Source of the DNA: a virus
DNA: 21,729 nt
IMG/VR virus record: IMGVR_UViG_3300049727_000053
Location: 1-21,729 of that record
Strand: one strand, 5' to 3'
Positions within the stretch are counted from its first letter, which is position 1. The number at the start of each line of letters is the position of its first letter. Positions 1 to 8,243 of the stretch are shown here, in pieces. Both the position numbers and the translations under genes were made by a program. The notes below the pieces were generated by a model that was given only the letters and a program-made list of their open reading frames with translations, had not been told where the DNA came from and searched no databases.

Positions 1-1284
1 GGCGGCGCTGCCGGCACCCCTGATGGTGGTGTAGGCGGTGGCCCGCAAGCAAATGGTACGCAACCTGGAGGTGGCGGCGGGAGTTCAAATTCCGGCACGA
101 TCGCCAGTGGCGCAGGTGCAGCCGGCCAGATCGCCTATACGTTCTATATCTCGACCGCGACATTTGTTCCCAATGGCGGCGACATTGCGAAACTCGCTGC
201 GCCGCGCCGACTTGACGAGCTCGCTGTTGCGCCGATCGGCGTTCCCAAGGGCGAGTTTCTGCCGAATTTTCTGTCGCAATGGCTCGGCCAGAGCGACATC
301 GCGCGTTTGCCGCCGATTCGGCCAGTTGATGACGTCCGCAATCCGCCGGCGCTCATCGTCGTGGCGGTCATCCCGAACTATGTGTCGCAATGGCTGGGCC
401 AAAGCGACATTTTGCGCCTGCCGCCGATCAAGCCGCTCGACGACGTGCGCAATCCGCCAGCGGTCGCCAAAGGCGAATTTCTCGCCAGTTTTGTCTCGCA
501 GTGGCTCGGCCAGACCAATATTGCCCGGTTGAATCCGCCGCGCCCGCTTGACAATTTGGAGGGCCCTGTCGGGGTCGCAAAAGGGGAGTTTCTATCCAGT
601 TTCGTTTCGCAATGGCTGGGCCAAAGCGATCCCCCGAAACTGCCGCCGCCTCGAGGCCTCGACAATCCTGCGGCTCCCCTTGGCTATCTCGGCGAGTTCA
701 TCCCGAGCCTCGTCTCGCAATGGCTCGGTCAGAGCGACGTCGCTCGGCTGCCTGCGCCGCGTCCGCTCGATAACCCGGCCGCGCCGCTTGGCTATGCCGG
801 CGAATTCACGCCGAGTTTCATTTCGCAATGGGACGTCGGCGGCGACGTATTTCTGCCGCGCCGCCTGCTCAATTGGGATTCGGCCGTCGCGCTTGCGCGG
901 TTCATAGTCCCGCCGCCTCCGCCGCCCCCGGTGTTTAGTGGAGTTCTTTCGTATCTGCTGCAATTTCGTTCGCTGTTTGAGGCCGTGAACGATCCCGTCA
1001 TGCAACAGTATAGCAAAGTCGCCGGTCAGATTGGCGTGCCGATCGGCATGAATTTCAATGTTCTCGCGTATGTATCTGGTCAGATTTTGACGGGTGGATA
1101 CTTGATCCTGATAACGGTGCAGGGTCTAGCTGACCAAGCGCTGCTAAATCATCCGAATTTGGTGCTGGCGACGGTCCGTCCGGTGACGTCCACGAAACAG
1201 ACCATCATCACGACGCGGCTGCCATTTTCGGTCTCGCAATATCAATTCAACATTCAGGGCGCCGGTCCCGTTCCGCTTGGTTGA
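1..1284 (+). CDS. Repeat-containing protein (WLGQSD repeats), 5' end outside window
   Basis: The frame is open from the first base to a TGA at 1282-1284, so this is the C-terminal 427 residues of a longer protein. It begins with a Gly/Ser-rich linker (about residues 1-43). Six copies of a 36-37 residue unit follow, each ending in SQWLGQSD or a variant (the sixth is SQWDVGGD), then a seven-proline stretch near residue 306 and a roughly 115-residue tail with hydrophobic and Gly-rich parts. I do not recognise the family. The gene ends one base before the terminase ATG, so it is probably co-transcribed with the packaging genes. A phage appendage or other structural role is a guess from position only. 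Base composition is somewhat less GC-rich than the neighbours, with codons such as CTA and ATA. The reading frame is secure; the function is unknown. Confidence 0.75.
   Translation, partial: GGAAGTPDGGVGGGPQANGTQPGGGGGSSNSGTIASGAGAAGQIAYTFYISTATFVPNGGDIAKLAAPRRLDELAVAPIGVPKGEFLPNFLSQWLGQSDIARLPPIRPVDDVRNPPALIVVAVIPNYVSQWLGQSDILRLPPIKPLDDVRNPPAVAKGEFLASFVSQWLGQTNIARLNPPRPLDNLEGPVGVAKGEFLSSFVSQWLGQSDPPKLPPPRGLDNPAAPLGYLGEFIPSLVSQWLGQSDVARLPAPRPLDNPAAPLGYAGEFTPSFISQWDVGGDVFLPRRLLNWDSAVALARFIVPPPPPPPVFSGVLSYLLQFRSLFEAVNDPVMQQYSKVAGQIGVPIGMNFNVLAYVSGQILTGGYLILITVQGLADQALLNHPNLVLATVRPVTSTKQTIITTRLPFSVSQYQFNIQGAGPVPLG
181..831 (+). repeat. Six in-frame tandem repeats of about 108-111 bp
   Basis: The SQW codons start at 274, 385, 496, 607, 715 and 823, giving spacings of 111, 111, 111, 108 and 108 bases (37, 37, 37, 36 and 36 residues). 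A unit reads roughly: KGEF, a hydrophobic stretch, SQWLGQSD, a few residues, then LPPPRPLDNP. Unit 2 has lost the KGEF part and the last unit diverges after SQW. Synonymous positions differ between copies, so the repeat is old and kept at protein level rather than a fresh DNA duplication. Confidence 0.85.
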
Positions 1285-1285
1285 A

Positions 1286-2785
1286 ATGATGGGGCCGATG
1301 CTGGCGCTTGAGGAGCTGCGCAACAAATCTCCGGAGGAGATCGAGGCCGGGATTGCAGCGCTCAACCCGCTCGACAAAGCGCAAGTCCGCCAGATGCTCG
1401 CCGGCGAGCTGGCGACGCAGCGGAGGTTGACCAAGCTCCGAGAAGCGCGCCGATGGTCGCCGCGGTCCTACCAGCAAAAGCTTTGGCGCTATCTCGAGAA
1501 GGGCGGCACGCGGGCGATTGCGGTCTGGCATCGCCGCTCTGGCAAGGATGACGTCGCGCTGAATTGGACGGCGGAGGAGGCTTTCCGCCACGTCGGCGAA
1601 TACTGGCACATGCTGCCCGAAGCGGCGCAGGGGCGAAAGGCGATCTGGGACGCGGTGAACCCGCACACCGGAATGCGCCGTATCGACCAGGCGTTCCCCG
1701 CCTTCACGCGCAAGCGCACGCGCACGCAGGACATGGCGATCGAGTTCACCAGCGGTTCGCTGTGGCGCATCGTCGGATCGGACAATTACAACAGCCTCGT
1801 CGGCTCGACGCCGCGCGGGGTCATCTTTTCGGAATGGGCGCTCGCCGATCCTGCCGCGTGGGCGTTCCTTCGCCCGATCCTGATGGAGAACAAGGGCTGG
1901 GCGATCTTCATCACCACCCCGCGCGGCGAAAACCACGCCAAGAAGATGCTCGATTTCGCGCGGTCGGACGATGAGTGGTTCGCCGAGACGCTGACGGTCG
2001 AGGAGACCGGGATTTTCACCAAGGAAGCGCTCGATAAAGAGCTGCGGGAAATGCAATCCGAGCTTGGCCTCGAGGAAGGCCAGGCGCAGTTCGACCAGGA
2101 ATATCATTGCAGTTTCCAGGCCGCGATGATCGGCGCCTATTACGGCGCGGCGCTGCGGCGGATGCAGAAAGAGGGCCGGGTCGGCAATATTCCGATCGAT
2201 CGCGGCGTCCTCGTTCATACGTCCTGGGATCTGGGGATTTCGGACTCGACCGGCATCTGGTTCATCCAGTGTGTCGGCAAAGAGCGCCGCCTCGTCGACT
2301 ATCATGAAGGCTCGGGCGTCGGGCTCGATATCTACGCCAAGGTGCTCGAGGAGAAGGCCGCGAAATACGGCTGGACCTATGGGACGCACTGGCTTCCCCA
2401 CGACGTCGAGGTTCGCGAGCTCGGCAACAAGGGCCTGTCGCGCCGGCAAACGCTCGAAAGCCTCGGCATCAGGCTGAAGACGGTGGCGCAGCACAATCTG
2501 CACGACGGCATCAACGCCGTGCGGCGGATGCTCGATTACACCTGGATCGACGAAACGCGGTGCGAGCGCGGCCTCGCCGCGCTGCGCCAATATCAACGCG
2601 CCTGGAACGAGAAGACGAAAATGTTCTCAGACGGGCCGCTGCACAATTGGGCGTCGCACGGCGCCGACGCGCTGCGCACCTTCGCCGCGGGGCATCGCGA
2701 GCCGAAGGAGAAGCCGCCGGGATCGGGCAAGATTCCTGATTTCCGCTCGCATGCCCGCTCGAGCAACGGCTGGATGGCGCGCTGA
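1286..2785 (+). CDS. Terminase large subunit (DNA-packaging ATPase/nuclease)
   Basis: This is the packaging motor that pumps phage DNA into the procapsid and cuts it. From the ATG at 1286 it is 499 residues. The N-terminal ATPase has a Walker A-like HRRSGKDD at about 82-89, a Walker B region VIFSEWALAD at about 179-188 and the ITTPRG coupling motif at about 209-214. The C-terminal RNase H-like nuclease has SWDLGISDST at about 313-322 (D315 and D320), LPHD at about 370-373 and a final HGAD acidic motif. TTG (1277) and ATG (1289 or 1298) are alternative starts, and none has a strong Shine-Dalgarno. I chose 1286 because it sits one base after the upstream stop. The stop overlaps the portal start (TGATG). 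No small terminase subunit is visible in the window. Both active sites look intact. Confidence 0.93.
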   Translation: MMGPMLALEELRNKSPEEIEAGIAALNPLDKAQVRQMLAGELATQRRLTKLREARRWSPRSYQQKLWRYLEKGGTRAIAVWHRRSGKDDVALNWTAEEAFRHVGEYWHMLPEAAQGRKAIWDAVNPHTGMRRIDQAFPAFTRKRTRTQDMAIEFTSGSLWRIVGSDNYNSLVGSTPRGVIFSEWALADPAAWAFLRPILMENKGWAIFITTPRGENHAKKMLDFARSDDEWFAETLTVEETGIFTKEALDKELREMQSELGLEEGQAQFDQEYHCSFQAAMIGAYYGAALRRMQKEGRVGNIPIDRGVLVHTSWDLGISDSTGIWFIQCVGKERRLVDYHEGSGVGLDIYAKVLEEKAAKYGWTYGTHWLPHDVEVRELGNKGLSRRQTLESLGIRLKTVAQHNLHDGINAVRRMLDYTWIDETRCERGLAALRQYQRAWNEKTKMFSDGPLHNWASHGADALRTFAAGHREPKEKPPGSGKIPDFRSHARSSNGWMAR

Positions 2786-4995
2786 TGGTCGCAATGCTCG
2801 CCCCGTCGGACGACGACAAGGTCGCCGTCGAGGACGATGACGTCGTTAAAGAGGCCTATGAGCGCTTCGAGTCCTGCAAGGATTTCCAGGGCAACGAAGA
2901 CGACAAGGCGCGCGATGACATCAAGTTCGCCAACGCCGACCCGCTCAATATGTGGCAATGGGATCCCGACGTTTTGGAGCGCCGCGCTGGCGAGAACGGC
3001 GAGGACGATCTCCCCTGCCTGACGATCAACGTCACCCGCGTCCACAACGACCTGATCATCAACTCCATGTCGAAGAATCGATATGGCGTGAAGATCAAGC
3101 CGACCGGCGGCGTCGCGACTTACGAATCGGCCAAGATTTTTCAGTCGCTGGTCAACCGCATCGAGTCGATTTCGAAGGCCTCGGCGCACTATCGCAAGGT
3201 CGCCGAGCACCAGGTCGACGGCGGCATCGGCTACATCATCATTTCGACCGATTACGTCTCGGAACGCTCGTTCAACCAAGAAATCTATCTCCGCGCTGCG
3301 CGCGATCCGACCGGCGTCTATCTCGACCCGTGGGCGAAAGAGCCTGACGGTTCCGACGCGCGGTTCGGCTTCGAATTCGAGCGGATGAGCCGCAAGGAGT
3401 TCAACCGCAAGCACAAGAAATGGAAAGGGGCCGTTGCCGCCGCGCCGCTCGGGCAGGCGATGGAGCTGTGGATCACCGACAAGGAAATCGTTCTGTGCAA
3501 ATACTGGCGCAAGAACGAACAGCCCGACACGCTGATCGGCTTCAAAGACGACGACGGCAAGGAGACGCTGAAACTCGCCTCCGAAATCCGCGAGGAATCG
3601 GGCCAGGACATCCTCGACCAATTGCTCGAGGACATCGAAAACGGCGTGATCGACGGCCAGACGCGCGCGGTCTCGCGCGATAACGTCGAGTGGAAGCTGA
3701 TCGCCGGGACGACGATCGTCGATGAAGGTGAGTGGGCGGGCAAATATATCCCGATCTGCCGCTGCCCAGGGCGCGAGATCGTCATCGACGGGACGCTCGA
3801 TCGCAAGGGCCACACAAGGCCGCTCATCAACGCGCAGCACATGCTCAATTACAACGCGAGCGTGAGCGTCGAAGCGGCGGCCACCGCGGTCAAGTCGCAA
3901 TGGCTCGGGCCGGCGCGCGCCTTTGAAGGTCAGGAGCAATGGAAAAGCGCCAATCTCAAGCGCTATGCGGCCCTGGCGTACACCGATATCGACGAGGAGG
4001 CGTCTGGCGAAGATCGGCGCATCGATAAGCCGGAGCGCATCGATCCGGCGCAAGTCGTGCCGGCCTACCAGGCCGGAATGCAGGACGCCGAGCGTCAGAT
4101 GATGATGATCTCGGGCCAGTTCCAAGCCCAGATGGGCGAGAACGACACCCAGAGCGCAGCGTCGGGCAAGGCGATCGGGGAACGCCAGCAACAGGGCGAC
4201 ACCGCGACCTATCATTTCCCGGAGCACCAGAGCGACATGCTGCGCTTCATCGGCGTGCAGCTCATCGATCTGATTCCGAAGATTTACGACACCGAGCGGA
4301 TGCTCCAAGTCGAGGGCGACGGCGACGAGAAGCACTGGATCAAGATCGATCCCTCGCTCTCCGATCCGATGAAGGTCATCCAGGAATCGAAGGACGACGA
4401 GGAGGCGACGAGGCTTCTGTTCAACCCGGCGGTCGGCGAATACGAGTGCGTTTCGGACCCGGGCCCGAGCTATGCGACGCAGCGTCAGGAGGCATGGAGC
4501 GCCTTCGCGATGATCATGCAGCAGAGCCAATGGGTCGCGGCCTGCGCATCCGATTTGCTGATGAAAGTCGGCGATTTCCCCGGCGCCGAGGAATTGGGCG
4601 AGCGTCTGCGCAAGGAGATCAAGGCGACCAAGCCTTATCTGTTCGACGACGGCGCGCCGCCGCAGCTCGCCGAGGCCCAGCAGCAATTGCAGCGCCTCCA
4701 AGCCCTCAATGTCGAGCTCATGCAGAAGCTCGCTCACCGCGACATGGCGCTCAAAGGCCGCGACGAGCGTCGCGACATCGAGGGGTTCCGCGCCGAAACC
4801 GACCGCATGTCGGCGATGGTCGAGGCCATCGCCAAGATGGTTCTGACGCCCGGGGAGCGTGAGCAGATGCAGCACGAGATCGCGCTCAAGTCGCACGAGG
4901 CGATCCTCGCCAACATCACCAGCGCCAATCAGGCGGCGATTGACGCGCAGAGCGACCAACAGAGCGGCGCGCCGCAAGCCGGAGGTGGACAGTGA
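2785..4995 (+). CDS. Portal protein, P22 gp1-like
   Basis: This 736-residue protein should form the dodecameric portal ring at the capsid vertex, through which DNA enters and leaves. The length and the N-terminal pattern match the large P22-type portals: an acidic start, then FQGNEDDKARDDIKFANAD and MWQWDPDVLERR. The region at about 90-200 includes NSMSKNRYGVKIKP and DPTGVYLDPWAKEPDGSDA. The C-terminal third is helical and charged (coiled-coil-like, about 630-720) and ends in a Gln/Gly-rich tail, as expected for a P22-type barrel. The start overlaps the terminase stop (TGATG), which implies translational coupling. A strong GGAGGTGG near its 3' end (4981-4988) serves the next gene. No frameshift or truncation is seen. 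Confidence 0.92.
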   Translation: MVAMLAPSDDDKVAVEDDDVVKEAYERFESCKDFQGNEDDKARDDIKFANADPLNMWQWDPDVLERRAGENGEDDLPCLTINVTRVHNDLIINSMSKNRYGVKIKPTGGVATYESAKIFQSLVNRIESISKASAHYRKVAEHQVDGGIGYIIISTDYVSERSFNQEIYLRAARDPTGVYLDPWAKEPDGSDARFGFEFERMSRKEFNRKHKKWKGAVAAAPLGQAMELWITDKEIVLCKYWRKNEQPDTLIGFKDDDGKETLKLASEIREESGQDILDQLLEDIENGVIDGQTRAVSRDNVEWKLIAGTTIVDEGEWAGKYIPICRCPGREIVIDGTLDRKGHTRPLINAQHMLNYNASVSVEAAATAVKSQWLGPARAFEGQEQWKSANLKRYAALAYTDIDEEASGEDRRIDKPERIDPAQVVPAYQAGMQDAERQMMMISGQFQAQMGENDTQSAASGKAIGERQQQGDTATYHFPEHQSDMLRFIGVQLIDLIPKIYDTERMLQVEGDGDEKHWIKIDPSLSDPMKVIQESKDDEEATRLLFNPAVGEYECVSDPGPSYATQRQEAWSAFAMIMQQSQWVAACASDLLMKVGDFPGAEELGERLRKEIKATKPYLFDDGAPPQLAEAQQQLQRLQALNVELMQKLAHRDMALKGRDERRDIEGFRAETDRMSAMVEAIAKMVLTPGEREQMQHEIALKSHEAILANITSANQAAIDAQSDQQSGAPQAGGGQ

Positions 4996-5174
4996 GCATC
5001 TTCAATCTTCCCGGTCTGGTCATGAGGATCGACCGGACGAACGACGGCTGGACCTTTTCGGCCGCGTATGGCGGCGGCTGCGTGTGGGGCGAGAATCGCG
5101 CCACTTCGACCGAGTGCTACCTCGAGATCGTCGACATGGTTTCGCGCATCCGCGGCGCGTTCGGTTTGGCGTGA
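4992..5174 (+). CDS. Small protein of unknown function, 60 aa
   Basis: A 60-residue ORF starts at GTG, overlapping the portal TGA as GTGA. GGAGGT lies at 4981-4986, five bases before the start, which is the best reason to believe it is translated. The protein is compact and aromatic (two Trp, two Tyr), with DGWTFSAAYGGGCVWGE in the middle and a short helical C-terminus. There is no signal peptide or membrane segment. It lies between portal and scaffold, where P22-like phages of GC-rich hosts often carry small unnamed genes. I do not recognise a family. Confidence 0.7.
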   Translation: MSIFNLPGLVMRIDRTNDGWTFSAAYGGGCVWGENRATSTECYLEIVDMVSRIRGAFGLA

Positions 5175-5177
5175 CGC

Positions 5178-5657
5178 ATGGGAACGAACATCAAAGTCGG
5201 CGGCGAGGTCGTCACCACCGAGCAGGCGATGAAGCTCGTCGACAAGCTCTATGCGCGGGCGGCCGATCTCGCCGGCGCGTTCTTTGAGGGCAACCGCTCC
5301 AAGAAGTTCCGCGCCAACTGGAAAAGCGCCGACGATTACGCCGAGGCGAACAAAAACGCCTTCATCGCGCAGGCGCGGGCCGACTTTTCGAAGATCCTCG
5401 CCAATCCGAAGGCCGACCCGAACGAGCAGCGGGTTTGCTATCTCGCGCTCCTCCTCGAGCGCGCTTTCTCGGAAGGCCTCAAGCAATTGGGCCGCGAGAC
5501 CGACACCCAACTGCAAGTTTTGAAGGGGACCGCGCAGTTCGAGGGCGATTCCCACGAGAACAAGAAGATCGCCGAGAAATTCGGCGAGAGGCCCAATCTG
5601 CGCGCCCAACTGCGGGCGGGCGCGGCGAAGCTCGCAAAGACTCACCCCCTCCACTGA
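5178..5657 (+). CDS. Hypothetical protein between portal and scaffold, 159 aa
   Basis: This ORF begins three bases after the previous stop and ends just before the scaffold-like gene, so it is part of the same transcript. The 159-residue product is predicted mostly helical and basic, with no signal peptide, membrane segment or metal-binding motif. A central helical stretch (about residues 15-75) is rich in Lys, Ala and Phe, and the C-terminus is basic. I do not recognise the family. A head-assembly or packaging accessory role is suggested only by position. Codon use matches the surrounding structural genes, which supports a real gene. Confidence 0.75.
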   Translation: MGTNIKVGGEVVTTEQAMKLVDKLYARAADLAGAFFEGNRSKKFRANWKSADDYAEANKNAFIAQARADFSKILANPKADPNEQRVCYLALLLERAFSEGLKQLGRETDTQLQVLKGTAQFEGDSHENKKIAEKFGERPNLRAQLRAGAAKLAKTHPLH

Positions 5658-5664
5658 GGCCAAC

Positions 5665-6633
5665 ATGACCATTGAGGCACTGAGGAAATATCTGCGCGTC
5701 GCGTTCGACGGGGCCAATGACGGCGGCGCTGGCGGCCTGGCGGGCGCGATCGAACCCGCCGCGGGCGATCCTGCTGCGGGCGATCCCGGCGCTGGCGATG
5801 CGGGCGATCCCGCGGCTGGGGACCCGCCCGGCGGCGATCCCGGCGCTGGCGATCCGGCCGCGGGCGCCGGCGCGCCGGCGAGGAAACAGCCAAGCCCGAT
5901 CATCGCCGAGCTGGCGCAGCAGCGCGCGCGCCGTCGCGAGGCCGAACAGCGCAACAGCGAACTTGAGGCGCGCGCGGTCAGGGCCGAGCGCGAAGCCGCC
6001 GACGCCAGGGCGATCGCCGAGCGGCTGGCGAAGGGACAGGGGGGCGGCGCCGGCGCGACGACGACCACCGCCAGACAGCCGGCCGAGCCGACGAACGATG
6101 AGGCGGCGGTCAATCAGCGCGCCCAGATGATCATCTTCCGCCGCGACGTCGACCAGATGCGGGCACGCGCCTTCTCTGCCTTCGGCGAGGCCGATTTCAA
6201 CCAGTCGATCGCCTCGCTGGCGGCGCTCGGCGCCGACACCGTGAATTTCGTTCAAGACGTGATGGACGTCGACCAGGACAACGCGCACGTCCTTTTCCAT
6301 GAGCTTGCGCAGGACGAAGCGCGCACGCTGCGTCTCGTCAACATGACCCCCACCCAGAGGATTGCGGAGCTCACCCGAATGTCGATTGCGCAGCAGAACA
6401 AAGGCAAAGGCGGCGACGCCGGAGACGACAAGGGCGGCGACAAGGGCGACGCCGGCAACGGCGCTGCTCCCGCGCCGAAGCCTGGCGCTGGCATCAGCCG
6501 CGCCCCGCGTCCGGCTCCGGCGGTCACGCCGTCGGGTGGCGGCAAAGACCTTCCGCGTTTCTCCGACAAGAAATCCGACGCCGAGTTCAACAAGGATTTC
6601 GACGATTGGGGCAAGCGCCGCTCGCGTCGCTGA
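5665..6633 (+). CDS. Scaffolding-like protein (head assembly)
   Basis: This 322-residue protein lies directly between the portal block and the coat gene, the slot of P22 scaffold gp8. It has a short N-terminal helix and a low-complexity stretch at about 32-69 built from AAGDP/GAGDP units. A charged coiled-coil (about 78-124) rich in Arg, Glu and Ala comes next, then a mostly helical middle. A Gly/Lys/Asp linker leads to a strongly basic C-terminus ending KRRSRR. A helical body with a basic C-terminal coat-binding end is the known plan of P22-type scaffolds. GAGG at 5656-5659 gives a good ribosome site for the ATG. No protease motif is seen. The assignment rests on position and architecture, not on sequence identity I can verify. 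Confidence 0.72.
   Translation: MTIEALRKYLRVAFDGANDGGAGGLAGAIEPAAGDPAAGDPGAGDAGDPAAGDPPGGDPGAGDPAAGAGAPARKQPSPIIAELAQQRARRREAEQRNSELEARAVRAEREAADARAIAERLAKGQGGGAGATTTTARQPAEPTNDEAAVNQRAQMIIFRRDVDQMRARAFSAFGEADFNQSIASLAALGADTVNFVQDVMDVDQDNAHVLFHELAQDEARTLRLVNMTPTQRIAELTRMSIAQQNKGKGGDAGDDKGGDKGDAGNGAAPAPKPGAGISRAPRPAPAVTPSGGGKDLPRFSDKKSDAEFNKDFDDWGKRRSRR
5760..5871 (+). repeat. GDP-type low-complexity repeat inside the scaffold-like gene
   Basis: Short imperfect units coding for A-A-G-D-P or G-A-G-D-P recur about eight times (residues about 32-69). At DNA level the motif is gcgggcgatcc/ggcgctggcgat, so it is prone to slippage and length variation. It probably encodes a flexible linker. Confidence 0.75.
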
Positions 6634-6895
6634 TTTCGCTTTGAGGGTAAGCCGTAGCGGGATCGGCTCCGCAGCACCGGCCGCGCCGGGACACTGAGAG
6701 TAAGCGGAAATCTCTCGCCGCAGCGACCGGAGCTTATCCGGGTTCTCCCGCATCGGCTCGCCTCGGGATCGAGCTTCACCGCAGCGAAGGGCTGCACCCC
6801 CTCAACGCGCCTCGCGCGCATCCCGAGAAAGGCAGGCGCTCGTTTTCGCCCGACGTCCATCGTCGGGGGAGACATTGGCCTGATCCGGCACAGTC
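6634..6895 (+). promoter_or_regulatory. Hairpin-rich untranslated leader before the coat gene
   Basis: This is the longest gene-free stretch before the coat gene, and no convincing ORF fills it on either strand. Several perfect hairpins can be drawn. CCGGA/TCCGG pairs at 6727-6741. CTCGGGAT (6762-6769) pairs with ATCCCGAG (6820-6827) and encloses two small stems, GCAGC/GCTGC (6781-6795) and CGCGC/GCGCG (6806-6818). CCCGACG/CGTCGGG (6849-6867) has a five-base loop close to the coat start. None is followed by a T run, so these do not look like rho-independent terminators. A structured 5' leader controlling or stabilising coat mRNA is an inference. No clear -35/-10 pair was found. Confidence 0.4.
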
Positions 6896-8158
6896 ATGGC
6901 TAATAACCTCCTCACCCCGTCGATGATCACGCGGTTTTCGATCCGCATGTTTCTGAATACCAATTATTTAATCCAAAATATTTCAAGGCAGTTCGAAGAC
7001 CAGTTCGGCGAGGCCGGCGCTAAGATTGGCGCTCAGCTTCGCATCCGCTATCCGAACCAATACACCGTGACCGATGGTCCCGGAATTTCGCTCCAGGATA
7101 CGCTCGAACAGCAATTCCTCCTCACCGTCGCCACGCAGCGCCACGTCGACGTCGCCTTCACCAGCGCCGAGACCACGCTCGATGTCGACGATTACATGGA
7201 GCGAATCGTTCTGCCGCGCGTGAACGCGCTCGCCGCCAACGTCGCCGTGCAGATCATGGCGAACACGGCGCCGTTCATCCGCAACATCACGGCCAACGTC
7301 GACGGGGCGAACAACATTCTGCCCGTGACCGACACGCCGTTCGCGCTCGCCCGCGCGGTGCTCGAGGAAAACTCGGCGCCGAATTTCGGCGAAATGGGTA
7401 TGCGCAAGGTCGTCCTCGCGCCGCGTTCCGACTCGCGCGTGCAGTTGGCGTTGCGCGGCCTGTTGAACCCGGTCGAGAGCATCAGTCGGCAATATAACTC
7501 CGGCATGATGTACGAGGCCCTGCAATTCCGCTGGTTCGAGGATCAGTCGGTCGTCTCGCACACCACCGGATCGTGCACGTCGGCGACAGTCAACGGCGCG
7601 AACCAGACCGGCAACGTCATCACCATCAGCGCCCTGGTCGGCACGATCAATCAGGGCGATGTGTTCACGATGGCGGGCGTCAATGCGGTCAACCGCGCGA
7701 ACTTCCAGTCGCTCGGCACCTTGGCGCAGTTCGTGGCGGTCCAGGCGGCGGCGGCGGGCGCGACCTCGCTCACCATCTATCCGCCGATCATTCCGCCGGC
7801 GAATCCGAACGTTCCCTATGCGGGCCTGCCCTACACCCCGCAGCAGTATCAGACCGTCACGGCGTCGCCCGCCAACAACGCGACGATCACGCCGTTCGCC
7901 AACGCCTCTGTCACCTATCGCGAGAACATCGCTTACGTGCCGGACGCGATCACGATGGTTGTCGCCCCGCTGTGGATTCCGCCCAACGAAAAGGGCGTCA
8001 TCGCCGCCGCGCGCCACGAATACGATGATCTGTCGATGCGGAGTTTGGTCACGTATGAGCCTACTACGGATCAGCCCATAGATAGACTTGATATACTCTT
8101 TGGGTCCGGAGTCCCTAGACCAGAGTGGGGGGTGCAAGTTGCCGATTCTACTCCGTAA
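6896..8158 (+). CDS. Major capsid (coat) protein, P22 gp5-like
   Basis: This 420-residue protein is close in length to P22 coat (430) and lies after the scaffold-like gene. The start MANNLLTPSMITRFSIRMF, a DVAFTSAETTLDVDDYMERI region near 100 and the C-terminal SMRSLVTYEPTTDQPIDRLD with RPEWGVQVAD fit the P22 coat-like HK97-fold family. A middle insertion at about 225-330, rich in Thr, Asn, Val and Pro, is in the place of the P22 I-domain. About the last 35 codons (from about 8053) change abruptly in style: ATA, AGA, CTT, CCT, ACT and TCT replace the G/C-ending codons used upstream, while the protein still ends as expected for the family. A second, shorter AT-rich patch lies at about 6951-6992. 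The gene appears complete and functional. Confidence 0.9.
   Translation: MANNLLTPSMITRFSIRMFLNTNYLIQNISRQFEDQFGEAGAKIGAQLRIRYPNQYTVTDGPGISLQDTLEQQFLLTVATQRHVDVAFTSAETTLDVDDYMERIVLPRVNALAANVAVQIMANTAPFIRNITANVDGANNILPVTDTPFALARAVLEENSAPNFGEMGMRKVVLAPRSDSRVQLALRGLLNPVESISRQYNSGMMYEALQFRWFEDQSVVSHTTGSCTSATVNGANQTGNVITISALVGTINQGDVFTMAGVNAVNRANFQSLGTLAQFVAVQAAAAGATSLTIYPPIIPPANPNVPYAGLPYTPQQYQTVTASPANNATITPFANASVTYRENIAYVPDAITMVVAPLWIPPNEKGVIAAARHEYDDLSMRSLVTYEPTTDQPIDRLDILFGSGVPRPEWGVQVADSTP
8053..8158 (+). other. Recoded AT-richer 3' end of the coat gene
   Basis: The last 35 codons contain ATA twice, AGA twice, plus CTT, CCT, CCA, ACT and TCT, unlike the preceding 1.1 kb of the same gene. The encoded tail is still sensible coat sequence. 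The change begins next to TGGTCAC (8046-8052), and the same 7-mer recurs at 9041-9047, two bases after the HNH stop. This looks like a mosaic junction associated with the HNH insertion. Confidence 0.55.
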
Positions 8159-8179
8159 TACCTGCTATATACTAGCAAG

Positions 8180-8208
8180 TTGACTTAGCGGACATCAGAT
8201 CGTACAAA
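8180..8208 (+). promoter_or_regulatory. Promoter-like sequence before the HNH gene
   Basis: TTGACT at 8180-8185 and TACAAA at 8203-8208 are separated by exactly 17 bases, a fair sigma-70-type match in a locally AT-rich stretch. Transcription would start just before the leader hairpin and read the HNH gene. This would let the inserted gene be expressed apart from the late structural transcript. Prediction from sequence only. Confidence 0.4.
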
Positions 8209-8215
8209 AAGCGAA

Positions 8216-8243
8216 CCCCGCAGGCACGCCAATGCCTACGGGG
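8216..8243 (+). promoter_or_regulatory. Stem-loop in the HNH leader
   Basis: CCCCG (8216-8220) pairs with CGGGG (8239-8243), and AGGCA (8222-8226) pairs with TGCCT (8233-8237), with one C-A mismatch between them and a six-base loop. On the + strand no T run follows, so it is more likely a leader or attenuator-like structure. On the - strand it is followed by TTCGCTTTTT and would work as a terminator, although no - strand gene is present to use it. Confidence 0.5.

Noticed and set aside
1247-2596. 449-codon - strand frame opposite terminase
   Set aside because: Same shadow effect. The + strand frame has intact terminase motifs.
2593-4977. Very long open frame on the - strand opposite the portal gene
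   Set aside because: It is the mirror of a strongly coding + strand gene in GC-rich DNA. The product is Arg/Leu/Asp-rich without recognisable motifs, and there is no ribosome site.
4929-6113. Pro/Ala-rich - strand frame opposite the scaffold-like gene
   Set aside because: It is the antisense of the GDP repeats; composition explains it.
8216-8243. Leader hairpin as the coat terminator
   Set aside because: No T run follows on the + strand; the perfect UUCG hairpin with T run at 9055-9077 is the better terminator.
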